Shown piece by piece: positions 8,669 through 17,289 of a DNA stretch of 64,000 bases. This stretch comes from Oceanidesulfovibrio indonesiensis. GTDB lineage: Bacteria > Desulfobacterota > Desulfovibrionia > Desulfovibrionales > Desulfovibrionaceae. The notes beneath the pieces are model-generated. The model searched no databases, was not told the DNA's origin, and worked only from the letters and a program-made list of their open reading frames with translations. The stretch's first letter is position 1. Each line of letters starts with the position of its first letter. Made by a program: the position numbers and the translations under genes. Location of the stretch: assembly GCF_007625075.1 (NCBI RefSeq), contig NZ_QMIE01000004.1, forward strand, positions 186,001-250,000, read 5' to 3'.

Positions 8669-11506
8669 ATGAGCGATTACAAGCAAACACTGCACCTGCC
8701 CACGACGAGCTTTCCCATGAAGGCGAATCTCAAACAACGCGAGCCCGAGATGCTCAAGCGCTGGGAAGAGATCGACGCCTACGAGGCCATGGTGGCCGCA
8801 TCCGGTGAATCCGGCGAATACGTGCTGCACGACGGCCCGCCTTACGCCAACGGCCACATCCACCTCGGCACCGCCCTGAACAAAGTGCTCAAGGACATCA
8901 TCGTCAAAAGCCGAAACATGATGGGATTTTCCTCGCGCTACGTTCCGGGCTGGGACTGCCACGGCCTGCCCATCGAGCACAAGGTGGCCCTGGAACTCAA
9001 AGAAAAGGGCAAGGTGATTCCGCCGCTGGCCGTGCGCAAACGCTGTCGCGACTATGCGTCCAAATTTCTGGACATCCAGCGCAAGGAGTTCAAACGTCTG
9101 GGCGTGATGGGCCACTGGGACGAACCGTACCAGACCATGCATCCCGAATACGAGGCCGCCACGGCCGGCGAGCTCGCCAGGTTCATGGGCCAAGGTTCCG
9201 TAGCGCGCAACAAGAAGCCCATCCACTGGTGCCTCTCCTGCCAGACCGCTCTGGCCGAGGCCGAGGTGGAGTACGCCCCCCACGCCTCGCCTTCCATCTA
9301 CGTGGCCTTCCCCATGGAGGACGGTGAAAAATTCGGCCAGGTCTTCCCTGACGCGAACGCCGCCGACACCTGCGCGGTGATCTGGACCACGACCCCCTGG
9401 ACCATTCCGGACAACATGGCCGTGGCCGTGCATCCGGATCTTGAGTACGCCCTCGTTTCCGCGGACGGCAACTTCTACATCGTGGCCAAGGAGCTGGTCG
9501 AATCCCTGGCCGAGACTTTCGGCTGGGCTGACTGGTCCATCAAGGCAACCACCACCGGCGACAAGCTCGAAGGCCTGGTGGCCCGCCATCCGTTTTATGA
9601 TCGTCCTTCGCCGCTGGTTCTGGGACAACACGTCACCCTGGAAGCCGGCACCGGCCTGGTGCACACCGCGCCCGGCCACGGCCGCGAGGACTACGAAACC
9701 GGCCTGGAGTATGGGCTGGAGATTCTCTCGCCCATGGACGACTCGGGCCGTTTCCTGGAGAGCGTGGAACATTTCGCCGGCCTCAACGTTTGGGAGGCCA
9801 ACCCCAAGGTCATTGAAATTCTGAAGTCCAGGGGCCGCCTGCTGTCACTGTCCAGAGTGGAGCACTCCTACCCGCATTGCTGGCGCTGCAAGGAGCCGGT
9901 CATCTTCCGCGCCACTACCCAGTGGTTCATCACCATGGAGGCCAACGACCTGCGGAAGAAGGCGCTCAACGCCATCGACAACGAAGTCCGCTGGATTCCC
10001 TCCTGGGGGCGCGAGCGCATCCACAACATGATAGCCAATCGGCCGGACTGGTGCATCTCCCGCCAGCGCACCTGGGGCGTGCCCATCGTGGCACTGCTCT
10101 GCGAGGCGTGCGACGAGGCATACTTCGACCAGATCTGGGTTGAAGCAGTGGTCGCAAAATTCGCAACCCACGAGCGCGGCTGCGACTACTGGTTCGAAGC
10201 CGAGCTCGACGAACTGCTCGCCATGCCCAACGCGCCCACGGCATGCCCGACCTGCGGCGCATCCAAGTGGAAAAAAGAAACCGACATCCTGGACGTCTGG
10301 TTCGATTCCGGCACGAGCTTCGCCGCCGTGCTGGAGAAGCGCAAGGAATGCCGCTTCCCGGCTGATCTCTACCTGGAAGGGTCGGACCAGCACCGCGGCT
10401 GGTTCCATTCCTCCCTGCTCGCCTCCGTGGGCAACCGCGGCCAGGCTCCGTACAAGGCCGTGCTCACACACGGCTACGTGGTGGACGGCGAGGGCAAGAA
10501 GATGTCCAAATCCGTGGGCAACGTGGTGGCCCCGCAGGAAATCATCGACAAGTACGGCGCCGAAATCCTGCGCATGTGGGTGGCCAGCGTGGACTACACC
10601 GAGGACGTGCGCATCTCCGAAGAGATCATGAGCCGCCTGGTGGACGCCTACCGCCGCATCCGCAACACCACGCGCTACCTGCTGGGCAACCTCTACGACT
10701 TCACGCCTGCCGACGCCGTGGCGGACAAGGACCTGCTCCCGCTGGACCGCTACGCCCTGGATCTCGCCGCGCGCAACCGGCGCAGGAACCGCGCCGCGTT
10801 CGAGAACTACGAATTTCATCGGGTGTTCCACAACATCCACAACGCCTGCGTCACGGACCTTTCTGCCTTCTATCTGGACTGCGTGAAGGACCGCCTTTAC
10901 GCTTCCCGGGCAGATTCCATCGAACGCCGCTCCGCGCAGACCGTTATCTGGAAGACCCTGCTCTGGCTCCTGGCGGACATGGCTCCCATCCTGAGCTTCA
11001 CGGCGGAGGAGGCCTTCGGCCATTTGCCCGATGCCCTGAAACCCGATGCGCGCACTGTTTTCGCCATGAAAGCGCCCGAACTGCCCGCGGCCCTGGACGG
11101 CCCCAAGCTTGATGCATTCGAGGCGCTGGCCGGCGTTCGCGCCGAGGTCACCAAGGCGATCGAGCCCCACCGCAAGTCCGGCGATATCGGCCACTCCCTC
11201 TCCGCAGTTGTCACCCTGTACGCCGACGACGAACTTCGGGAGTCCCTGGCCTTCACCGGCGCAGACCTTGCCGAAGCGTTCATCGTCTCCGGCGCTGAGC
11301 TCGCCCCGCTGGACGATGCGCCGGAAGGGATATACGAGGCCGAGGACATCAAGGGGCTGAAAGTGGCTGTGGCCCAGGCGTCCGGCGACAAGTGCGAGCG
11401 CTGCTGGAAAAAAGCCGGCGACGTGACTGCGCGCGAAGCGGTGGGCGAGGACGTCCCGGCCGGCGCCATGTGCACCCGTTGCGCTGCGGCCGTTGGCGCG
11501 GACTAG
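8669..11506 (+). CDS. ileS: Isoleucyl-tRNA synthetase
   Basis: Class I aminoacyl-tRNA synthetase that charges tRNA-Ile. The 945-residue protein has the HIGH motif in [16 protein letters not shown], the editing (CP1) domain, the KMSKS loop in [10 protein letters not shown], and a C-terminal zinc-binding module with Cys pairs CERCWKKAG and CTRCAAAVG. The start chosen is ATG 8669, giving [11 protein letters not shown] with GGGAG upstream; the same frame is open from 8549 but that part overlaps the previous gene and has no family similarity. lspA follows 25 bases after the stop, an order (ileS-lspA) common in many bacteria. The short leader (about 95 bases) shows no T-box. Confidence 0.97.
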   Translation: MSDYKQTLHLPTTSFPMKANLKQREPEMLKRWEEIDAYEAMVAASGESGEYVLHDGPPYANGHIHLGTALNKVLKDIIVKSRNMMGFSSRYVPGWDCHGLPIEHKVALELKEKGKVIPPLAVRKRCRDYASKFLDIQRKEFKRLGVMGHWDEPYQTMHPEYEAATAGELARFMGQGSVARNKKPIHWCLSCQTALAEAEVEYAPHASPSIYVAFPMEDGEKFGQVFPDANAADTCAVIWTTTPWTIPDNMAVAVHPDLEYALVSADGNFYIVAKELVESLAETFGWADWSIKATTTGDKLEGLVARHPFYDRPSPLVLGQHVTLEAGTGLVHTAPGHGREDYETGLEYGLEILSPMDDSGRFLESVEHFAGLNVWEANPKVIEILKSRGRLLSLSRVEHSYPHCWRCKEPVIFRATTQWFITMEANDLRKKALNAIDNEVRWIPSWGRERIHNMIANRPDWCISRQRTWGVPIVALLCEACDEAYFDQIWVEAVVAKFATHERGCDYWFEAELDELLAMPNAPTACPTCGASKWKKETDILDVWFDSGTSFAAVLEKRKECRFPADLYLEGSDQHRGWFHSSLLASVGNRGQAPYKAVLTHGYVVDGEGKKMSKSVGNVVAPQEIIDKYGAEILRMWVASVDYTEDVRISEEIMSRLVDAYRRIRNTTRYLLGNLYDFTPADAVADKDLLPLDRYALDLAARNRRRNRAAFENYEFHRVFHNIHNACVTDLSAFYLDCVKDRLYASRADSIERRSAQTVIWKTLLWLLADMAPILSFTAEEAFGHLPDALKPDARTVFAMKAPELPAALDGPKLDAFEALAGVRAEVTKAIEPHRKSGDIGHSLSAVVTLYADDELRESLAFTGADLAEAFIVSGAELAPLDDAPEGIYEAEDIKGLKVAVAQASGDKCERCWKKAGDVTAREAVGEDVPAGAMCTRCAAAVGAD

Positions 11507-11531
11507 AAACAACCAACCCGACAGGACGACC

Positions 11532-12065
11532 ATGGACCGCCGTCTGTCACACGCCGTTCTGCCCGCAGCGGCCGTCGTGCTTGCCGACCAGCTGAGCAAG
11601 CGCCTCGTGGTGTCCGCCGTGGAGCCCTACGCGGAGCGCATAGCCGTCATTCCGGGATTCTTCGACATCATTCACGTGCACAACACGGGCGCTGCGTTCA
11701 GCTTTCTGGCCGACGGCGCCGGCTGGCAGCGCTGGTTCTTTGTGGCGGTGTCGATCATCGCGGTTCTGGTGCTCGCCGGGATCATCATCCGCAGCCAACC
11801 GTCGCAACGATTCACCCTGCTCACCCTCGGACTCATCATGGGCGGCGCCGCAGGCAATCTCGTGGACCGGCTGTTCATCGGCCATGTCATCGACTTCCTG
11901 GACGTGTACGTGGGCTCGTACCACTGGCCGGCATTCAACGTGGCGGACAGCGCCATCAGCGTCGGCGTCGTCGGCCTGCTCGTTCTCATTATAACGAACA
12001 AAGAACGGCGCGCGCCCGAAAACGCAGAGCAGCAAACCACCATCCGCGAGGAGCGGAAATCATGA
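11532..12065 (+). CDS. lspA: Lipoprotein signal peptidase (signal peptidase II)
   Basis: Inner-membrane aspartyl protease that removes signal peptides of diacylglyceryl-modified prolipoproteins. The 177-residue product has four membrane helices and the two conserved catalytic blocks: the first in HNTGAAFSF preceded by the VLADQLSK motif, and GNLVDRLFIGHVIDFLDV followed by FNVADSAISVG, which carry the catalytic Asp pair. ATG 11532 has AGGAC just upstream; an alternative ATG at 11493 would overlap ileS. The stop overlaps the next gene (ATGA at 12062-12065). Several lipoproteins encoded in this window (12335, 55790, 57522) would be substrates. Confidence 0.95.
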   Translation: MDRRLSHAVLPAAAVVLADQLSKRLVVSAVEPYAERIAVIPGFFDIIHVHNTGAAFSFLADGAGWQRWFFVAVSIIAVLVLAGIIIRSQPSQRFTLLTLGLIMGGAAGNLVDRLFIGHVIDFLDVYVGSYHWPAFNVADSAISVGVVGLLVLIITNKERRAPENAEQQTTIREERKS

Positions 12066-12274
12066 CGAGCAACTGGATACTCACGGCGCTCATTCTGGCC
12101 CTTCCCATCATCCCGAATTTGTGGTCTATTTGGCATATCTTCTACAGGGACTTCCCCTCGTCCACGGAGAAGCTCGCCTGGCTCGGCGTTGCCGTGTTCA
12201 TTCCGGTAATCGGCGGCGTCGTCTACATCCTGGTAGGCCGCCGACGCGCAGTTAAGCCAGCCAGGGACCATTAG
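12062..12274 (+). CDS. Small membrane protein with PLDc_N-type domain
   Basis: A 70-residue protein with two membrane helices (about 5-25 and 38-60) and the pattern typical of the phospholipase-D nuclease N-terminal (PLDc_N) family: LPIIPNLWSIWHIF, then a short polar loop with KLAWLGVAVFIPVIGGVVYILVGRRRA. This domain often occurs alone as a small two-helix protein of unknown function. It starts inside the last codons of lspA (ATGA overlap) and is certainly cotranscribed with it. A positively charged C-terminal tail suggests cytosolic exposure. Confidence 0.75.
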   Translation: MTSNWILTALILALPIIPNLWSIWHIFYRDFPSSTEKLAWLGVAVFIPVIGGVVYILVGRRRAVKPARDH

Positions 12275-12334
12275 GCGAACGGCCTCCAGGGCATACGACG
12301 ATCAGAATACGCCTACTTTTTGATGAGGAATCTC

Positions 12335-13159
12335 ATGAAACGCATATCCCTCCGCTTCATCGGCCTCGCGGTTCTGGGTTTCGCGGCCACAGCCTGCGTC
12401 TCCCAGCAAAATTTCAATGCCCTGCAGCAGCGGGTTTCGCAGCACGAGCAGCGGCTCGGCAGCGTCGAACAAATCCGCCCCAACCAGGCGAACCTCAGCG
12501 CGGAGTTGGACTCCCTGCGCTCGCAGATGGCCGATATCCGCGGCCGCATGGATGAGTTGGAACGCCGTTTTATCCGCCCGTCCACCTCGTCGCTGCCGCC
12601 CTACTCTGAACAGCCGGACACCATGCAGCAGGACCGCATGGCGCGTGCCCAAATTCCCGCAGACGAGTACCAGCGGCCCCAAGATCCTTCGGCAACGGAC
12701 GAGGCTCTTGCCGATCTGGGCATGACCGGCTCGCAAGCCGCGGAACTCGGAGCTTCGGAAGCGGCCGTTCCCAGCCAACCATCCGATCCCGCGCAGCAGT
12801 TGTACGATGAGGCCCTGGCGCAGTTCAAGGCCCGCAACTACGAGAACGCACAACTCATGTGGGCCGATTTCGTGAAGAACAATCCCAGACACGATCTCGT
12901 GCCCAACGCCTTGTTCTGGCAAGGTGAGGCGTACTACCAGATGCAGCAATACCCGCAGGCGATTCTGGCGTACCAGGATGTCATCGCCAAGCACGAAGGA
13001 AGCTCCAAGTACCCGGCTGCATTGCTCAAGCAGGGTATTTCCTTCATTACCATCGGCAAGGAGCAGGCCGGCAAGCTCCAACTCAACGAGCTCATCCGCA
13101 AATTCCCGGATTCGCCGGAAGCCCAGCGCGCCCGCGACTTCCTGAAGAACCCCGGCTAG
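12335..13159 (+). CDS. YbgF/CpoB-like TPR lipoprotein
   Basis: A 274-residue envelope protein. The N-terminus is a lipoprotein signal peptide (KRISLRFIGLAVLG, lipobox ATAC with Cys at about 22). It is followed by an N-terminal coiled coil (QQNFNALQQRVSQHEQRL, then a second heptad stretch to about 85) as in YbgF trimers, a Pro/Gln-rich linker, and C-terminal TPR repeats (from about 150: YDEALAQFKARNYENAQ, LFWQGEAYYQMQQYPQAIL, ALLKQGISFITIGK). In other bacteria YbgF/CpoB coordinates peptidoglycan synthesis with the Tol-Pal complex, but no tol or pal genes are here. Start 12335 is chosen because GAGGA lies six bases upstream; TTG 12320 and ATG 12323 are weaker alternatives. Confidence 0.8.
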   Translation: MKRISLRFIGLAVLGFAATACVSQQNFNALQQRVSQHEQRLGSVEQIRPNQANLSAELDSLRSQMADIRGRMDELERRFIRPSTSSLPPYSEQPDTMQQDRMARAQIPADEYQRPQDPSATDEALADLGMTGSQAAELGASEAAVPSQPSDPAQQLYDEALAQFKARNYENAQLMWADFVKNNPRHDLVPNALFWQGEAYYQMQQYPQAILAYQDVIAKHEGSSKYPAALLKQGISFITIGKEQAGKLQLNELIRKFPDSPEAQRARDFLKNPG

Positions 13160-13231
13160 GACTCTCAAAACGACAATCACGATCGGGGCGACGCTGAACG
13201 CGTCGTCCCGTTTCATCTTGACGGACGCATC

Positions 13232-13693
13232 ATGAACAACATCGCTTCGACGACAATCGATCCCTCGGCTCCACGGAAAGCGTATCGCAAGATCATCATG
13301 ATCACCTTTCCCTCGGAGGTGTCCGGGTCGCCCATGGTCTGCAACCTCACGCGGCTCTACGACCTCAGTGTGAACATTCTGCGCGCCTCCATCACCCCCC
13401 GGCGTGACGGCTTCATGACGGTCGAGCTATTCGGCGATGAGGAGAAGTTTCACGAGGCCATCTCCTACCTCAAGGGTCTGGGCATCAAGATCAGCACTCC
13501 GGACCAGTCCATCTCCCGCGACGAGGATTCGTGCATGCAATGCGGCATGTGCATCGCGATCTGTCCCAGTGAGGCTCTGCGCTTGGACATCAACACCCGG
13601 CGTGTGATATTCGATATGGAGCGTTGCGCCGCGTGCGGCATGTGCACGCGGGTGTGCCCTGTCAAAGCCATGCACATCGTAGTGGAACAATAA
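13232..13693 (+). CDS. NIL-domain ferredoxin-like protein with two [4Fe-4S] motifs
   Basis: A 153-residue cytosolic protein made of an N-terminal NIL domain (about residues 18-92, with IIMITFPSEVSGSPMV and LYDLSVNILRASITPR) and a C-terminal 2x[4Fe-4S] ferredoxin domain with motifs CMQCGMCIAICP and CAACGMCTRVCP. NIL domains are ACT-like and are also found at the end of methionine ABC-transporter ATPases. In anaerobes these NIL-ferredoxins are linked with sulfur assimilation and homocysteine synthesis from aspartate semialdehyde, so a role in sulfur/methionine metabolism is possible here, but the neighbouring genes are chemotaxis-related and give no support. Confidence 0.88.
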   Translation: MNNIASTTIDPSAPRKAYRKIIMITFPSEVSGSPMVCNLTRLYDLSVNILRASITPRRDGFMTVELFGDEEKFHEAISYLKGLGIKISTPDQSISRDEDSCMQCGMCIAICPSEALRLDINTRRVIFDMERCAACGMCTRVCPVKAMHIVVEQ

Positions 13694-13707
13694 CACCCGG
13701 GCGATGC

Positions 13708-14262
13708 ATGAAAGGATCCGAAGAAGATAGACGCGAATTTTCCCGCATTCGCACGCGGATAGAGGCACTGATGCGGCGTCTGGACGATCCCGAGGCGCCG
13801 CAGTTGTTCCATGAAACCGTGCTTCTTCCCGACGTGCGCAACATCTTCGTCGGCTCCAGCATCCAGAAAGAAATCGCCGACTTCCTCATCGCCCTGGATG
13901 CCAAGCTGGACACGCTCGTATCCATGGCCACCCGCGACCAGCTGGAGCAGGACTTCCCCATCATCGCGGATATCCACGAAATATCCGGAAACGGCTTCCG
14001 CTTCCATACCACCGAACATGTTGAACCGGGCGAGTACTTCGAGGCCGTACTCTTCCTCTCCCGCATGCCTCTGCGGCTTGCAGGCGCCGTGGGTGTAGTG
14101 CGCGACTTCCGGTCAGCCTGCACACAGCGACAGTGCTCACCGCAATGGGTGATCGAGTTCACCCGCATCCGCGAGCAGGACCTCGACGCCGTGGTGCAGT
14201 TCGTCTTCCAGGAGGAGCGACGCGCCATTCGCGAACAGAAACTCTACTCCAACGAAAAATAA
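13708..14262 (+). CDS. PilZ-domain-like protein
   Basis: A 184-residue protein. It begins with a basic RREFSRIRTR element (residues 8-17) resembling the RxxxR c-di-GMP-binding motif, and near residue 95 has IHEISGNGFRF, close to the [D/N]xSxxG motif of PilZ domains but with Glu at the first position. The C-terminal end (WVIEFTRIREQDLDAVVQF) resembles the closing strand and helix of PilZ. About 75 residues separate the two motifs, which is longer than usual. It sits 20 bases before cheZ, so a c-di-GMP input to motility is a reasonable inference. The ATG at 13708 has only a weak ribosome-binding site. Confidence 0.65.
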   Translation: MKGSEEDRREFSRIRTRIEALMRRLDDPEAPQLFHETVLLPDVRNIFVGSSIQKEIADFLIALDAKLDTLVSMATRDQLEQDFPIIADIHEISGNGFRFHTTEHVEPGEYFEAVLFLSRMPLRLAGAVGVVRDFRSACTQRQCSPQWVIEFTRIREQDLDAVVQFVFQEERRAIREQKLYSNEK

Positions 14263-14282
14263 CCGCCATCAGGAGCACATGC

Positions 14283-15011
14283 ATGTTTTCGCAGACCACG
14301 GTCATGGAGCGTCTCGTGGAGAAAATCTCCGACCGCGTCGTGGAGAATATCTCCCAGACCATAACCCAAACCGTGGAGAGGGAACTGCAGGAAAGCCTCT
14401 CCAAAGCAATGATCGAAGGCGAGTTCTACCGCGAGATGAACGAAGAAATGCGCGAGGGACTCCAGACCATCTACAGGGAAATCAAGAACGCTTCCCGCAC
14501 TGACGAAGCGAAGGCGAGCGGCCAGACAACGGAACAGCTCTTCACCGAAGCCTCCAAACAGCTCGACGACATCCTCGCCACCACTGAAGAAGCCACCGTC
14601 TCCATTATGGACGTGGTGGAAAAGCATATGGAGCTGCAGAACAAGGCGAACGACCTGCTGGCCGGCCTGCGCAAAACGCGCAAGTCAAACCCCGCCATCC
14701 AGGAACTCATCGACATCAACGACGAGCTCGGCCAGAACCTCGTGCACATCATGACTTCGCTGAGCTTCCAGGACCTCACGGGCCAACGAATCAAGAAGAT
14801 CATCAACGCGCTCAAAACAATCGAATCGACGGTGTTCGAACTGTATCTTTCCACAGGCCTGACCATGAAAGCGCGCGAGGAAGCCCCGGAAAAGGACCTG
14901 GAGTCCATCCGCGAGGAATCCAAGGCCAGGATGTCGCAACTCAAAGGACCACAGCGGGAGTCTTCCCAGGACGACGTGGACGACCTGCTCTCTCAACTGG
15001 GTCTCGAATAA
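14283..15011 (+). CDS. cheZ: Protein phosphatase CheZ
   Basis: Dephosphorylates CheY-P to end the chemotactic signal. The 242-residue protein has long amphipathic helices, the catalytic motif SFQDLTGQ (D164 and Q168, equivalent to E. coli D143 and Q147), and a C-terminal acidic tail ending DDVDDLLSQLGLE, which matches the CheY-tethering helix (DDLLxxLG). AGGAG lies seven bases before ATG 14283. It is cotranscribed with the PilZ-like gene, and the trxB-like gene starts 12 bases after its stop. It is about 24 kb from the che operon at 38.8-47.3 kb, which has its own CheY, so which CheY it acts on is uncertain. Confidence 0.93.
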   Translation: MFSQTTVMERLVEKISDRVVENISQTITQTVERELQESLSKAMIEGEFYREMNEEMREGLQTIYREIKNASRTDEAKASGQTTEQLFTEASKQLDDILATTEEATVSIMDVVEKHMELQNKANDLLAGLRKTRKSNPAIQELIDINDELGQNLVHIMTSLSFQDLTGQRIKKIINALKTIESTVFELYLSTGLTMKAREEAPEKDLESIREESKARMSQLKGPQRESSQDDVDDLLSQLGLE

Positions 15012-15023
15012 TCCGGAGACTGC

Positions 15024-15932
15024 ATGGAAACAAAACACATCACCATCATCGGCGCTGGTCCTGCCGGGCTCTCGGCCGCCATCTACGCCGCTCGGGCCGG
15101 CCTCTCCACCCTGGTGCTCGGCTGCGCCCCCAAAATCGCCGGCGACTACGACATCGACAACTACTTCGGCTTTCCCGAAACCATCACCGGCAAGGAGCTC
15201 GTAGAGCGCGGCCGCGCTCAGGCCGAACGTTTCGGCGCGGACATCCGCTGCGACCGTGTCCTCGGCATCCACCTGGACGAGGAAATGCGCTATACCGTGA
15301 AAACCGAGTCCGGCGAAGTGAAGACCTGCGCCGTTATCCTGGCCACCGGCGTCTCCCGCGTCCGGCCAGGTGTGGAAAACCTGGGCGACTACGAAGGCAA
15401 GGGCGTTTCGTATTGCGTGAGTTGCGACGGCTTCTTCGTCCGCGGCAAAAAGGTCGTGGTCGTCGGCGAGGGTATCTTTGCCGCCAACCAGGCCCTGGAA
15501 CTGACCAACTATACCTCGGACATCACCATCATCACCCAGGGCAAAAAGCCCGAGATGAGCGAAAACTTCCTCAAGCAACTCGCCGACGCCTCCATCCCCG
15601 TGCTGGAAAAGAAGGCGGTCCGCCTCGAAGGTGAGAACGGCCTGGAGCGCGTCGTGCTCGACAATGACGAAACCATTGATGCGGAAGGCCTGTTCGTAGC
15701 CATTGGCGAGGCATCATCCTCGGATTTCGCCTATTCCCTGGGCATTGAACGCAATGGCGTGTTCCTGGTGGCGGACGAGAAGAAAGCCACGAACATTCCC
15801 GGCGTGTTTGCTGCGGGCGACTGCCGTGGAGGATTTCTGCAAATCAGCGTGGCCGTGGGCGAAGGCGCCGTGGCCGCCAAGTCCGCCATCAGCTACGTGA
15901 AGAAGGAATGCCCGAATATGAAGACGGGCTGA
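15024..15932 (+). CDS. Thioredoxin-reductase-like FAD/NAD(P) oxidoreductase
   Basis: A 302-residue flavoprotein with the N-terminal FAD-binding motif GAGPAGLSAAIYAARAG (residues 10-26), the redox-active pair in YCVSCDGFF (CxxC), a central NAD(P)-binding segment VVVVGEGIFAANQA, and the C-terminal FAD motif GVFAAGDCRGG. This is the layout of low-molecular-weight thioredoxin reductases. No thioredoxin gene is adjacent, and the nucleotide-binding segment reads GEGIFA where typical TrxB has GGGxxA, so it may be a paralogue with a different disulfide partner or an NADH-preferring form. Start 15024 lies 12 bases after cheZ. Confidence 0.85.
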   Translation: METKHITIIGAGPAGLSAAIYAARAGLSTLVLGCAPKIAGDYDIDNYFGFPETITGKELVERGRAQAERFGADIRCDRVLGIHLDEEMRYTVKTESGEVKTCAVILATGVSRVRPGVENLGDYEGKGVSYCVSCDGFFVRGKKVVVVGEGIFAANQALELTNYTSDITIITQGKKPEMSENFLKQLADASIPVLEKKAVRLEGENGLERVVLDNDETIDAEGLFVAIGEASSSDFAYSLGIERNGVFLVADEKKATNIPGVFAAGDCRGGFLQISVAVGEGAVAAKSAISYVKKECPNMKTG

Positions 15933-15940
15933 CACACGTG

Positions 15941-15969
15941 TTGACACCCCTGGCCAATTGGTCTATGTA
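15941..15969 (+). promoter_or_regulatory. Promoter for the CAU tRNA
   Basis: A perfect -35 TTGACA (15941-15946), 17-bp spacer, and -10 TATGTA (15964-15969). Transcription would start about 18 bases before the mature tRNA 5' end. This is the best-matching promoter in the window. Confidence 0.7.
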
Positions 15970-15993
15970 TTTCTGCTCTTTTAATGATTAAAA

Positions 15994-16069
15994 GGGCCTA
16001 TAGCTCAGTTGGCAGAGCCACCGGCTCATAACCGGCAGGTCCCAGGTTCGAATCCTGGTAGGCCCACCA
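15994..16069 (+). tRNA. tRNA with CAU anticodon (Met elongator or Ile2)
   Basis: A 76-base cloverleaf with CCA encoded. Acceptor arms GGGCCTA (15994-16000) and TAGGCCC (16059-16065) pair perfectly; the D-arm contains AGCTCAGTTGGCAGAGC; the anticodon CAT is at 16027-16029 in loop CTCATAA; the T-arm has GGTTCGAATCC. The base of the anticodon stem has an A-C mismatch. CAU can be elongator Met or, after lysidine modification by TilS, isoleucine for AUA codons. C4-G69 and C5-G68 in the acceptor stem agree with reported TilS determinants and favour Ile2, but I cannot settle it. Confidence 0.95.
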
Positions 16070-16140
16070 GAAGGAAGAATCATTGCTGGGGTCCGCGACA
16101 TCTTCGCTCAAATCCGCCTCCAGGCGGACATATCATTGTT

Positions 16141-16181
16141 GATGCTCCTTGGGAGACTTTCCTGAGGAGCATCTTCTTTTT
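16141..16181 (+). terminator. Intrinsic terminator or attenuator before the Nif3-like gene
   Basis: Outer arms GATGCTCC (16141-16148) and GGAGCATC (16166-16173) extend inward through further pairs, then TTCTTTTT to 16181. It lies 72 bases past the tRNA and ends six bases before ATG 16188 of the next gene, so it likely terminates the tRNA transcript and may attenuate the downstream gene. Confidence 0.75.
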
Positions 16182-16187
16182 GGCGCC

Positions 16188-17222
16188 ATGAAACTGAACG
16201 ACATCATCCGAATTATCGAGGAAACCGCTCCCCTGGCCGCACAGGCCCCATGGGACCAGAGCGGCATTCAGATTCCCGGCTCAGCAGACAAAGCCGACGA
16301 CGTTCGGACCGTGGCCGTCACCATAGACCCCACGCCGGCCGCCATGGCGCGCTGCATCGACGAGAACGCAGACCTCATTCTCACACACCACCCTCTGGCT
16401 ATAGAGCCGAAACGGCTCAGCGACGGCGGGCCATACCTGGAAACCACGCGTCTCGTCATCTCTTCCGGCGCGACCCTCTACGCCGCGCACACCTCGCTGG
16501 ACGCCAATCCCAACGGCCCGGCCGGCTGGCTGGCCCGCGAACTCGACCTGCAGGACATGACCCCGCTGGAGATCACCAGGCGTGTACACACCCGCGGCGC
16601 CATCTTTCCCGTAAGCCCTGACGACGAACAGCATGTTGGCCGTTGGAAGGAGCTGCCCGGCGTGGTGGATGTGCAACTGCTGGATGACGAATGTTTTCTG
16701 CTGCACGAAGAGGACGCCTGGAGCGCCATACGCTCCGTGGTGGCCGCCGACCTTGCCGACATGGCCGCGTTCAACATGGTGGACACCGCCATGGACGACG
16801 TCCTCTTCGGCATCGGCCAGGTGGGCTCCCTGCCGGAGCCGCTGGGCTGGAACGAATTTCTCGAACGCATCGCCGGTTCCATCGGTAATGCGCTTATGGT
16901 GGGCAAGATTCCGCCCCACCTCAACGCACCGGCAACGGTCTCGCGCGTGGCAATCTGCCCGGGTTCCGGTTCCTCGCTGGCCGGCGCCGCACGGGCCCGA
17001 CGGGCGGATGTTCTGATAACCGGCGACGTAAAGTACCACGCAGCCCTGGAAGCCCCTCTGCCCATGGTGGACGTAGGGCACTTCTGCCTGGAGGAGGAAA
17101 TGATGCGTCGTTTCGCCTCCCTGCTGGCTGCAAGTCTGTCCGCATTGAATCCCAAGACCCGGGTCGTATTCGTCCCCGGGTACGAGCCGCGCACGCTGCT
17201 CGGCTCCACGTCCGGTGCATAG
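16188..17222 (+). CDS. Nif3-like dinuclear metal centre protein
   Basis: A 344-residue member of the Nif3/YbgI family, a cytosolic hexamer with a dinuclear metal site; some members are annotated GTP cyclohydrolase 1 type 2 but the function is poorly defined. Conserved blocks are APWDQSGIQIPG near the N-terminus, ADLILTHHPL with the paired His ligands, TLYAAHTSLDANPNG, and near the C-terminus MVDVGHFCLEEEMMRRF with the final His and Glu ligands. An insertion (about residues 130-230, including NMVDTAMDDVLFGIGQVG) is present as in longer family members. ATG 16188 has no strong ribosome-binding site and is directly preceded by the terminator hairpin. A zinc-ribbon gene follows 67 bases later, a common neighbourhood. 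Confidence 0.88.
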   Translation: MKLNDIIRIIEETAPLAAQAPWDQSGIQIPGSADKADDVRTVAVTIDPTPAAMARCIDENADLILTHHPLAIEPKRLSDGGPYLETTRLVISSGATLYAAHTSLDANPNGPAGWLARELDLQDMTPLEITRRVHTRGAIFPVSPDDEQHVGRWKELPGVVDVQLLDDECFLLHEEDAWSAIRSVVAADLADMAAFNMVDTAMDDVLFGIGQVGSLPEPLGWNEFLERIAGSIGNALMVGKIPPHLNAPATVSRVAICPGSGSSLAGAARARRADVLITGDVKYHAALEAPLPMVDVGHFCLEEEMMRRFASLLAASLSALNPKTRVVFVPGYEPRTLLGSTSGA

Positions 17223-17289
17223 AACCGCGCCGGCCGTGCATTCTGGAGCATGACGCTCCGGCACTTTTTCGTGACCGAGGAGGAAAGAA

